Assembly (NCBI GenBank): GCA_016180375.1
Contig: JACPBJ010000128.1
Location: 1-15,674 of the forward strand
Direction of reading: 5' to 3'
Source: Nitrososphaerota archaeon
GTDB taxonomy: Archaea > Thermoproteota > Nitrososphaeria > Nitrososphaerales > UBA57
DNA: 15,674 nucleotides
Made by a program: the position numbers and the translations under genes
Notes under the pieces: model-generated
The model's input: the letters and a program-made list of their open reading frames with translations, nothing else
What the model was told of the DNA's origin: nothing
Databases searched by the model: none
Shown: positions 7,223 through 13,870 of the stretch, in pieces
Layout of the letters: each line of letters begins with the position of its first letter
Numbering within the stretch: the stretch's first letter is position 1

Positions 7223-8185
7223 TTATCTCACATCGGGTCTAAAGTGAATCCATCCTCGCCTTTCCAGCCTCTTTCCCTTTAGATAGACCCCCTCACCTTT
7301 CTTAACAATCCCTATTCGGATTATAGAACTGCCTGCCTTCGAGCAAGCTTGCTCAAACTTCTTGGCCTTTCCTCTGCCTGCGCAAAAGACCATTTCATAC
7401 TCTTCGCCTCCATAGAGTGCGAGCTCGTCTGCTCTGAGATTATTGGCCTTGGAAAATTCCTCCAGGCCATTTGCAATCGGTACTTTCTGTAGATGGATTG
7501 AAACATTGCTAGCTTCTGCCATTTGATAAAGAGATAACGCGAGTCCATCACTCGAGTCTATAGATGCAGACGCATTATTTTTCAGAATGCTTGCTAGCCT
7601 TGGCTTCACACTAGGCAGGAGTACTGAACGGATGGCTTTCTCTTTGAAACTAGCCTTAGCTTTCAAAAGATCTTGCATGATCTTCAAACCAGCCGATGGT
7701 AGACCAAACTCTCCAGAAACATAGACATAGTCACCCACTTTCGCACCTGCTCTGGAGGTTATCGATTCCCCGTTCCCAAGCATTATACAATCAATTACAA
7801 GGTCATCGCATTCGTTCGTATCCCCTCCAAGAAAATCTACTCCTAACTCATCTCTAGCAACCTTTACACCCTTTGCTAGACTCTCGATGTCTTTGGCTGA
7901 ATAGGATCGTGGGATACCAAATGAAAGCATAAAACAAATAGGCCTAGCACCCTTCACCAAAATATCGCTGGCACACATTATAACAGCCTTCCTTGCTGCC
8001 TGCCAGAGCTCCATCCGATTCGGAACATCCGTCTTCCCTACAAGCATGTCGTTTTTGAGAACTAGCAACTCTTTCCCACGAGGAAAATATGCCACATCAT
8101 CTCCAATTCTTGAAAAAGGCTTTTTCGGATGACCTAGCACTTTGACAAATGTCTTAATGATTTCAGTTTCGTCCAACTTGGGCAA
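7223..8185 (-). CDS. thiL: Thiamine-monophosphate kinase
   Basis: The 320-residue protein fits ThiL, which phosphorylates thiamine monophosphate to thiamine diphosphate in the cytoplasm. Visible family features are FSRIGDDVAYF (N-terminal Mg/ATP-binding acidic motif), LVLKNDMLVGKTDVP, QAARKAVIMCASDILVKGARP (the 'SD..A.GA.P' segment), FLGGDTNECDDLVID, GDYVYVSGEFG, SIDSSDGLALSLYQMAEAS, and ELALYGGEEYEMVFC near the C-terminus. The length matches the family (about 300-330). The chosen start is TTG, 7 bp after the stop of the phosphohexomutase, which implies one transcript. A GAGGCAGG stretch in the end of the upstream gene is a weak ribosome-binding candidate. Co-location with a phosphohexomutase gives no obvious pathway link. 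Confidence 0.9.
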   Translation of the reverse strand: MPKLDETEIIKTFVKVLGHPKKPFSRIGDDVAYFPRGKELLVLKNDMLVGKTDVPNRMELWQAARKAVIMCASDILVKGARPICFMLSFGIPRSYSAKDIESLAKGVKVARDELGVDFLGGDTNECDDLVIDCIMLGNGESITSRAGAKVGDYVYVSGEFGLPSAGLKIMQDLLKAKASFKEKAIRSVLLPSVKPRLASILKNNASASIDSSDGLALSLYQMAEASNVSIHLQKVPIANGLEEFSKANNLRADELALYGGEEYEMVFCAGRGKAKKFEQACSKAGSSIIRIGIVKKGEGVYLKGKRLERRGWIHFRPDVR

Positions 8186-8192
8186 TGTTCTG

Positions 8193-9512
8193 CTAACCTG
8201 CCTCTTTGATGGCAGACGCTATCATCTTCCCATACTTTTCCGCAATCTCTTCTACCTTAGCAGCAGTTTTTGCTTCAACCGATAATCGCATCACATCTTC
8301 AGTATTTGACGGCCTTATCAGAACCCACGAATCTTCGCTGGGAGAGATCCCAATCCCATCAATAGTCTGCGCGTCAGGAATCTTTCCTTTCAGAGCATCC
8401 ATGACTATAGGCGCGATGGCCCTACTGCATTTTACCTTTCTCCTCTCCTGCTTGAATTCTTCTATTCCTTCACAAACTTCTTTCAGACTGCCATGCATAG
8501 TAATAAGCCTCAGAACCATTGCAGAAATTAGTAGCCCGTCTCTACACATGTTCATTGGCGTATAGATGAAACCTCCACTGCTGCCCTCTCCACCAGAGGT
8601 GCAATTCTCTTCAAGCATCGTTCTAAGGACGTTTGATTCGCCGACCTTCGCGCGATAGATTTTTGCGTTGATTGACTTTAGATAATTAACCACAGCAAGA
8701 GACGTATCGACGCTGATGCAGGCTTTGCCAAGCCCCTCAGTTTCTGCAACGAATCGTAAGCCAAAAAGCAGCGTATAATCAGCAGGCAGTTTCATCCCTT
8801 GCTCGTCCATTATAACAAGCCTGTCGCCGTCGCAGTCGTAAGCGAAGCCTACATCGCATTTGTTGCTACGAACCGCGATAGAGAGTTCCTCAAGCGCATC
8901 AGCCGTAGGGTCTATTGTTCGAGAGAATATCCCTGCTGATGAATTCAGGCTCAGAACCTTTGCGCCGAGTTTCTCCAGAGCGTGCGGAAGGAACCCGCAT
9001 GTAGCCCCTCCTCCAAGATCAAGAGTAACTTTAACATCTTTGCAGGTATCCTCGCCGACAAACGCGGTTATGTCACGAGCGTAACATGGCTGAGCATGAA
9101 AGTATTTGCCAGTTTTGAAAGCCCCTCCATCTGACATCAGCTGCCGAATTCTCTCTAATTCATCTTCGAATACACCTCTTCCTGACTCGACAATGAACTT
9201 AGCTCCGTTCCATTCCGGAGGGTTATGGGAAGATGTTACTGAAATGCCTCCCACACTCCCTCTAACTTTGACCTCTCTGAAGACAGCAGGTGTAGAAGTC
9301 ACCCCAAGATCAAGAACCCTGCACCCACGCGAGAGAAGACCTGAAATTACGGCATTTGCAGCCATTTCTCCAGTCTTTCTTGTATCCCTGCCGACGATGC
9401 AAGTCTCTCCCTGTATGAATTCACCAAATGCCTGGCCGACTGAAAGGAAGTTCTGCACTGCTAGGTCTGAGCCGACAATGCCTCTAAGACCCGATATGGA
9501 GAGAATGGGCAA
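8193..9512 (-). CDS. Second alpha-D-phosphohexomutase (archaeal phosphoglucomutase/phosphomannomutase type)
   Basis: The 439-residue enzyme has the family's four active-site loops. They are SGLRGIVG at the start, the phosphoserine loop TSSHNPPEWNG (serine near 95), the metal loop DCDGDR (aspartates about 226, 228, 230), the sugar loop GGEGSSGG (about 307-314), and the phosphate loop RPSNTED (near residue 400). The GGEG..GG sugar loop and RPSNTE loop are typical of archaeal PMM/PGM/GlmM-like proteins and differ from the paralogue at 5040, so the two enzymes probably use different sugar phosphates. The start is TTG at 9510-9512. A strong TATA box about 29 nt upstream supports a leaderless transcript beginning at this codon. 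It runs into thiL 7 bp downstream. Confidence 0.85.
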   Translation of the reverse strand: MPILSISGLRGIVGSDLAVQNFLSVGQAFGEFIQGETCIVGRDTRKTGEMAANAVISGLLSRGCRVLDLGVTSTPAVFREVKVRGSVGGISVTSSHNPPEWNGAKFIVESGRGVFEDELERIRQLMSDGGAFKTGKYFHAQPCYARDITAFVGEDTCKDVKVTLDLGGGATCGFLPHALEKLGAKVLSLNSSAGIFSRTIDPTADALEELSIAVRSNKCDVGFAYDCDGDRLVIMDEQGMKLPADYTLLFGLRFVAETEGLGKACISVDTSLAVVNYLKSINAKIYRAKVGESNVLRTMLEENCTSGGEGSSGGFIYTPMNMCRDGLLISAMVLRLITMHGSLKEVCEGIEEFKQERRKVKCSRAIAPIVMDALKGKIPDAQTIDGIGISPSEDSWVLIRPSNTEDVMRLSVEAKTAAKVEEIAEKYGKMIASAIKEAG

Positions 9513-9537
9513 TTTAAGAGCTTGCAGTGGTGAATTC

Positions 9538-9545
9538 TATATAAA
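9538..9545 (-). promoter_or_regulatory. TATA box for the second phosphohexomutase/thiL unit
   Basis: The minus strand reads TTTATATA within CTTTATATAG, centred about 29 nt before the TTG start at 9512. It lies in the 47-bp gap after the CBS gene, so the mutase-thiL pair can be transcribed independently. Confidence 0.65.
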
Positions 9546-9559
9546 GAAAAACAGAGCCT

Positions 9560-10480
9560 CTATTCTTCTAGGCCCAGGCCCGATGGCTTACGCTGCGTTG
9601 GTCTGATCTTCGGCCTCTTCACATTGATTCTTCTTATTCTCTGCTGCAATTCATCGAAGATGTCTGATAGCTGGGCACCATCTTTTGAGAAGTTGTATAC
9701 ATTGCTATGCGTAGCTATTGACACCTTAACTTCGTATCGCCTGCGTTCCTTCTCCCTGAGCGTCTTGAGAATCTTTATCGTTGCCCTAGCCTCCACAATA
9801 TCCATGCTCTTCGATATGGCCGAAATTATTCTGGAAAACTTGGTCTTTGCAGTTTCAGCTTCAAACGGATCGTCTGGCAGACCAACGATGTATATAGAAG
9901 GAGGTTGCTCGGGCTCCTCTACAAGAATCTTTACAATGTCTCTTAATGTCACTATTCCTTGAAGTTCATGCGCCCAAGTTACCAGAGCAGCATTAGCCCG
10001 CATCTTTAGCATCTGTCCAACCGACTTCTGAATACTATCACTGGGCTCAAATTCCAGGGGGGTTGTGTTCATTATACCATCCACGGGGTAGTCAAGCATT
10101 CTCTTGGTACCAACAGCCTTGGCGCCTACGGCAGCGGGCTGCCTTTCAGGTGGTATAGATGTGTAAAGAATTTCGCTAGAATCTACCATCCCGACAAGTT
10201 TCTCGTTCTTCAGAACAGGAAGATGGTCTATCTTCCTCCTTAGCATCAGGCCTTTGGCTTTCAAAACGCTATCGTCAGAAGAAATTGTGATTGGATGAGG
10301 TGTCATTATTGATGAAACTTTTGCATTTGGCATAACTGGTTCCATAGCCTCCACAACGTCTTTTACATGCAATGCTCCAACGATCTTCCCTTTCTCAATG
10401 ACTGGCAGCGCACGGATTCTATAATCACTTAAAATTCTTACAGCACTTCCAAGTTTTTCCTCGGCGGAAAGCTTTGGCAC
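9560..10480 (-). CDS. CBS-domain protein with C-terminal HPF/S30AE-like domain; N-terminus in another frame
   Basis: The intact frame (GTG at 10480) gives 306 residues. CBS motifs are at 1-47 (cut short at its front), 54-106 (SSIMTPHPITIS...DHLPVL...LVGMVD) and 131-188 (DGIMNTTPLEF...ELQGIVTLRDIVKIL). Residues about 195-287 then follow the beta-alpha-beta-beta-beta-alpha order of ribosome hibernation factors. A strand (SIYIVGL) leads to a helix (AETAKTKFSRIISAISK), strands (EARATIKIL, RRYEVKVSIATHS, VYNFSKDG) and a helix (LSDIFDELQQRIRRI), ending in a basic tail. CBS modules bind adenine nucleotides, so this may couple energy state to ribosome idling. The assignment is by pattern, not by search. 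The GTG lies inside the first CBS domain. The real start is probably ATG 10592, separated by a one-base frame break. Confidence 0.8.
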   Translation of the reverse strand: MPKLSAEEKLGSAVRILSDYRIRALPVIEKGKIVGALHVKDVVEAMEPVMPNAKVSSIMTPHPITISSDDSVLKAKGLMLRRKIDHLPVLKNEKLVGMVDSSEILYTSIPPERQPAAVGAKAVGTKRMLDYPVDGIMNTTPLEFEPSDSIQKSVGQMLKMRANAALVTWAHELQGIVTLRDIVKILVEEPEQPPSIYIVGLPDDPFEAETAKTKFSRIISAISKSMDIVEARATIKILKTLREKERRRYEVKVSIATHSNVYNFSKDGAQLSDIFDELQQRIRRINVKRPKIRPTQRKPSGLGLEE

Positions 10481-10592
10481 AGTGTTTGCTATAGTTTCGA
10501 GCTTCCTCGTCGTAAGAATCTTTGCATTAAGGAGCTGCGATCAGAGCTTCGCCCATCAAAATGCCAATGTTCGTTTGCCTTAGTTCTTGCAT
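10481..10592 (-). other. Upstream N-terminal segment of the CBS gene (apparent +1 frameshift near 10527-10532)
   Basis: In the CBS frame, codons upstream of the GTG encode NAKILTTRKLETIANT, the expected front of the first CBS domain. No usable start codon exists there before a TGA. In the neighbouring frame, ATG 10590-10592 opens MQELRQTNIGILMGEALIAAP and then hits TAA at 10527-10529. This ATG sits about 26 nt after a clear TATA box. Removing one T from CCTTAAT joins the frames (...GEALIAAP-NAKILTTRKLE...) into a continuous protein of about 343 residues. As written the gene is broken. The cause may be a sequence error, mutation or +1 recoding at CCU-U. Confidence 0.75.
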
Positions 10593-10613
10593 CGCCTTTG
10601 CCCTCTGTTTTCC

Positions 10614-10622
10614 TATATTTTA
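10614..10622 (-). promoter_or_regulatory. TATA box for the CBS/HPF-like gene
   Basis: The minus strand reads TAAAATATA, centred about 26 nt upstream of the ATG at 10592. This is textbook spacing for an archaeal leaderless start and the main argument that translation begins at 10592 and not at GTG 10480. Confidence 0.65.
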
Positions 10623-10663
10623 ATGGTAAATGCCGCTACCTAGGACCCGTAAATCGGTTATCC

Positions 10664-10672
10664 TCTTAAATA
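10664..10672 (+). promoter_or_regulatory. TATA box for the UPF0182 operon
   Basis: CTTAAATAG lies about 44 nt before the ATG at 10712. Transcription would start near 10694 and leave a leader of roughly 18 nt, which contains AGGA at 10698-10701 as a possible ribosome site. It is divergent from the CBS promoter, and the two boxes are about 50 bp apart. Confidence 0.5.
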
Positions 10673-10711
10673 GAACAATTTGCCTTTTGAACAGTGCAGG
10701 AAGCAAGTTAG

Positions 10712-13411
10712 ATGGGTTACGAATATGCAAGTCGCGAAAGCTCGGAAAGGTTCGCCAGAACACTGAGGATAATCCTTGTCGTCGTGGTAGCCCTCTTTGT
10801 TCTCTGGTCTGCAACTTCGCAGAGCCTTTGGATCTGGCTCAATGTGCTTGAATTCGGTGACATCTTCGTCAGGCCATTTATCTTTGAATTTTATGGAGGG
10901 CTAATACTAGCAGTAATTGCACTTTTTAGAATTGATTTTAGAAATAGGCGCTCAATATCCTGGTGGGTAATCAATATAATAATCCGAATCTTTCGAGAAA
11001 GGAACTACGTCAATAGCGTAACTCCTGCTTACTTGGACTTTAGGCGCTTTAAACTGACACCTGCGAGATTCTTCCTCTGGCAAACAACTAAAGTTCTGGC
11101 AGGTGCAATGCTCTTCAGGAACCTTTTCTTTGGTCTAACCATCTTCGCTATCTCCAATGGAGAATCGATAGACATCTCGGGTTTGTGGAACATGCTCGCC
11201 CTGCCATTTGTTACTCCCCCGTCTGACATGCAGTACGCAAGAGAAGTCATAGTTCCATTGATACCTGCGCTAACGCTTTTGGTAAGCCCGTTACTTGGAG
11301 CTCTTTCTGTAAGGTTTGGCCTGCTCTTTGCTGTGACCCAGATATTCGCTATAGCCAGCCCATCGGAGGAAGAAATGATCGAGGAACGAGTGCACTGGTA
11401 CAGGCGCATAGCTCCTCTAGAATTCTTGGCTTCGGTCAGTTTGGCTTGGATGGCTCTAGGATTGTTCTTCCCTTCAAACATCGACTATAACACTCGCTAC
11501 ATCATTGTAGGCATGCTCGTACTTTCCGTGGCTCTGGGAGTGTACTCTTACAGGGACAGGGCTAGGCGCGCATTAAGGATAGTTTCTTGGCATCAAGTAG
11601 CATTAAGGATAATTCCAATAGTTCTGATAGTACTTCTGGCTGGTTCCATGGTTGCAGTGAATAACAGCATAGCGGATGCGCAAAAGGTGGAATGGCTAGG
11701 GCCTTATGTGATGCAGCAGGTTTCTGTAAACAGACAGATTGCTGAACTTGACGCTATCAAGGAAGACCCTTACTCTTTCGGGCTAAAGACTTTCGGTCGC
11801 GAGAATATTTCTGCTGAGCTTCAGAAGGTGAATGACTTGATAGGCAAAGTCAGACTATGGGATCAGGAGTCTGCTTTCATCAAACTCAAGCCGGAGATAG
11901 GGTTGATACCGTTTGTCGATTTCGTAGATTCGGATATACTTCGCTTTAACGGCTCTCTGTTCTGGAGTGCATCTGTCAAACCAATACTCCCATCATCTCT
12001 CCGAAGCGAGGACAGATGGTACGCTCAGCACCTTCATTACACTCACGTTCCAAACGGTTTCCTGCTGCTTGAAGGCAACAACGGAAGCATAGTCGACTCA
12101 TCGAAATTCTTCACGCAAAGGACTATCTACTACGGAGAAGGCGGCTTGTTCAGTCAGACTTGGTCTGCATTTACCGTGCAGAGAGATAGAAGCGAAGAGC
12201 TTGGAGGCGTGTTTTACAATGGTACTGGTGGGTTAAAGATCAGCCCACCATTAAGCTGGTTCTTTGATCCGAATTTCTTCTGGGCGTACAGGGACAAAGC
12301 GGTTCAGGTTATGAGATACAGAGATGTAGATGAAAGAATGGAGACCTTGTTCCCATACTTTGAATACAGGTTTGGCGATTCACGCTTGGACATACTTCCA
12401 GTCACTGACGGAAAGAATTCTTACTATCTTGTCCCTCTTATCGTAAGGATAGAAACTACCAATGTGCCATGGAGCATAGGGAATCCTATGCTAAAGCTTG
12501 TAGGATATGCCACTGTTGATACTTACAACGGAAACATCAAATTGTACGTTACAGGCAAGGACTTTTTCAGCAAGCTATTCCTCAGGACATATGCTGATTA
12601 CGCTGAAACAACAATTCCAAGTTGGCTGACATCGCAACTCAGGTATCCAGAGGAGCTCTTTACATGGCGAGTTGACATGTACAATTTCTACCATGTAACC
12701 GACTCCTCAACTTTCATCGTGGCAAGAGAATTCTATGAAATCCCGAGCAAGCTCAATGCTTACTATGTGATAACCAAACCTCCGTCTTTCGACAAGCCAG
12801 AGTTTCTGGGCATCCTTTCTCTTGAGCTGAGGGGAGCGGGAGGTAGAAACCTTGCAGGCTATATGGTGGTAAGGAACGATTATGAGCATTTGGGAGAAAT
12901 GAAGTTCTATCAAGTGCCGCTTGACTCTGCGACGAAATTATTGGGTCCAACCGCAGTAGTAGAAGCTCTTGAGAGGAATCCCGAATTTTCCACTCTGAAG
13001 ACGTTACTGCGCAATCCCAGACTGGGAGACAACATTCTCTACAGGATTGGAGACTTCGACGTATACTTCATTCCTGTTTATACCGCAGGATCTGGAGGCG
13101 TGGTTGCGGAACTTGGCACCGTAGCAGCAGTTGGAGCCGCGTTCAATGGACAGTACCATGTTGGGCTAGGGTCGGATGCTCAGAGCGCATTTCAGCACCT
13201 TCTTGAGAGGATTGCAGGTGAAAGCGGGAAACCTTTTGAAGGCCCTCAAAGCACAAACCTTAATGATTTGCTGCAAAGAGCAGATATTCTCCTTAAATCG
13301 TATACAAGTTCGTGGTCGCAGGGCAAATATCAGGAAGCAGGGAAGTCTCTGGATGAGTTCATTCAGATCTGGAACCGCATCGTCGAATCTAGGAGGCAGG
13401 GAGGAGGTTAG
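10712..13411 (+). CDS. UPF0182 family large membrane protein
   Basis: The 899-residue protein has seven or eight membrane segments in its first ~320 residues (about 18-38, 56-74, 122-146, one or two in 178-214, 237-254, 262-279, 297-315). About 580 residues then form a large domain expected outside the membrane. The length and layout match UPF0182 (COG1615), found in actinobacteria, cyanobacteria and archaea. Recognisable pieces are the FGDI...R segment after the first helix, the 'HYTHVPNGFLLLEG' and 'IYYGEGG' stretches, and a C-terminal helical region (LNDLLQRADILLKSY...KYQEAGKSLDEF). Its biochemical role is not established to my knowledge. The ATG at 10712 follows a short leader with AGGA. 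The stop lies 3 bp before the Hsp20-like gene, and the 3' end supplies that gene's ribosome site. Confidence 0.85.
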   Translation: MGYEYASRESSERFARTLRIILVVVVALFVLWSATSQSLWIWLNVLEFGDIFVRPFIFEFYGGLILAVIALFRIDFRNRRSISWWVINIIIRIFRERNYVNSVTPAYLDFRRFKLTPARFFLWQTTKVLAGAMLFRNLFFGLTIFAISNGESIDISGLWNMLALPFVTPPSDMQYAREVIVPLIPALTLLVSPLLGALSVRFGLLFAVTQIFAIASPSEEEMIEERVHWYRRIAPLEFLASVSLAWMALGLFFPSNIDYNTRYIIVGMLVLSVALGVYSYRDRARRALRIVSWHQVALRIIPIVLIVLLAGSMVAVNNSIADAQKVEWLGPYVMQQVSVNRQIAELDAIKEDPYSFGLKTFGRENISAELQKVNDLIGKVRLWDQESAFIKLKPEIGLIPFVDFVDSDILRFNGSLFWSASVKPILPSSLRSEDRWYAQHLHYTHVPNGFLLLEGNNGSIVDSSKFFTQRTIYYGEGGLFSQTWSAFTVQRDRSEELGGVFYNGTGGLKISPPLSWFFDPNFFWAYRDKAVQVMRYRDVDERMETLFPYFEYRFGDSRLDILPVTDGKNSYYLVPLIVRIETTNVPWSIGNPMLKLVGYATVDTYNGNIKLYVTGKDFFSKLFLRTYADYAETTIPSWLTSQLRYPEELFTWRVDMYNFYHVTDSSTFIVAREFYEIPSKLNAYYVITKPPSFDKPEFLGILSLELRGAGGRNLAGYMVVRNDYEHLGEMKFYQVPLDSATKLLGPTAVVEALERNPEFSTLKTLLRNPRLGDNILYRIGDFDVYFIPVYTAGSGGVVAELGTVAAVGAAFNGQYHVGLGSDAQSAFQHLLERIAGESGKPFEGPQSTNLNDLLQRADILLKSYTSSWSQGKYQEAGKSLDEFIQIWNRIVESRRQGGG
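13400..13408 (+). promoter_or_regulatory. Strong Shine-Dalgarno site for the Hsp20-like gene
   Basis: GGAGGAGGT ends 6 nt before the GTG at 13415 and overlaps the last codons of the UPF0182 gene. It decides the GTG start and contrasts with the leaderless genes elsewhere in the window, as expected for an internal operon gene. Confidence 0.8.
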
Positions 13412-13414
13412 CCG

Positions 13415-13870
13415 GTGAAGGTTAGAAAGAAGACGGACATTGAAGAAATGGTTAACTCAATACTGCTAGTCGTAGGCATAGTAGTTCTGGGAACAATAGT
13501 TGTCGTGGTGACAAGGTTTCAGCGGGGCTTACTGGCTTTTGTGCTGTCTGCATTGGCCGTAGGATTGCTGATATTCTGGTTGGTGGAGCTGAGGAGGATG
13601 TTCAAGAGTCCCGACTTGAAAGGGCAGCAGCGAAAGTGGACATACGACATAATAGCAGCAAATGATGAGATAACATTCGTGGCAGAAGTGCCCGGCCCTG
13701 ATGATACCGTCATGGTAGAGCTCAATGATGGAAAGCTCAGGGTTAAGGGCACAAGGGATTTTGCCAAGGAAGTGGAACTGCGTGAGCAAGTTGAGCTGAT
13801 TAGTTCGACATGCGTGAATGGAATACTGAATGTAAGACTTAGAAAGGTCGCAAAGCAGTACAAAGAATGA
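13415..13870 (+). CDS. Membrane-anchored Hsp20/alpha-crystallin-like protein
   Basis: The 151-residue protein has two hydrophobic helices (about 14-33 and 39-58), then a basic linker and a compact beta-rich domain (about 73-145). That domain follows the small heat-shock pattern: a strand ITFVAEVPGPDDTVMVEL, 'DGKLRVKG', and the closing 'STCVNGILNVRLRK', equivalent to the 'A...NGVL.V.LPK' strand of Hsp20. Free small heat-shock proteins hold unfolding proteins, whereas this one would display the domain at the membrane. The C-terminal IXI tail used for oligomer assembly is not evident. The GTG start is set by a strong ribosome site. It lies between UPF0182 and OGG1 with a 3-bp gap and a 4-bp overlap, so all three are probably co-translated. 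Function in the operon is unknown. Confidence 0.75.
   Translation: MKVRKKTDIEEMVNSILLVVGIVVLGTIVVVVTRFQRGLLAFVLSALAVGLLIFWLVELRRMFKSPDLKGQQRKWTYDIIAANDEITFVAEVPGPDDTVMVELNDGKLRVKGTRDFAKEVELREQVELISSTCVNGILNVRLRKVAKQYKE

Noticed and set aside
7208..7224. AAAGT/ACTTT inverted repeat flanking TGATCA
   Set aside because: It has only 5-bp arms and overlaps the thiL stop. It is too short to claim beyond the adjacent palindrome.
9106..9606. 166-codon plus-strand frame opposite the second phosphohexomutase
   Set aside because: It is antisense to the catalytic serine loop of a clear enzyme gene and shows no recognisable domain.
10630..10851. Open frames on both strands across the divergent CBS/UPF0182 promoter region
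   Set aside because: They span two TATA boxes and the start of UPF0182, have no family resemblance, and look like chance frames.
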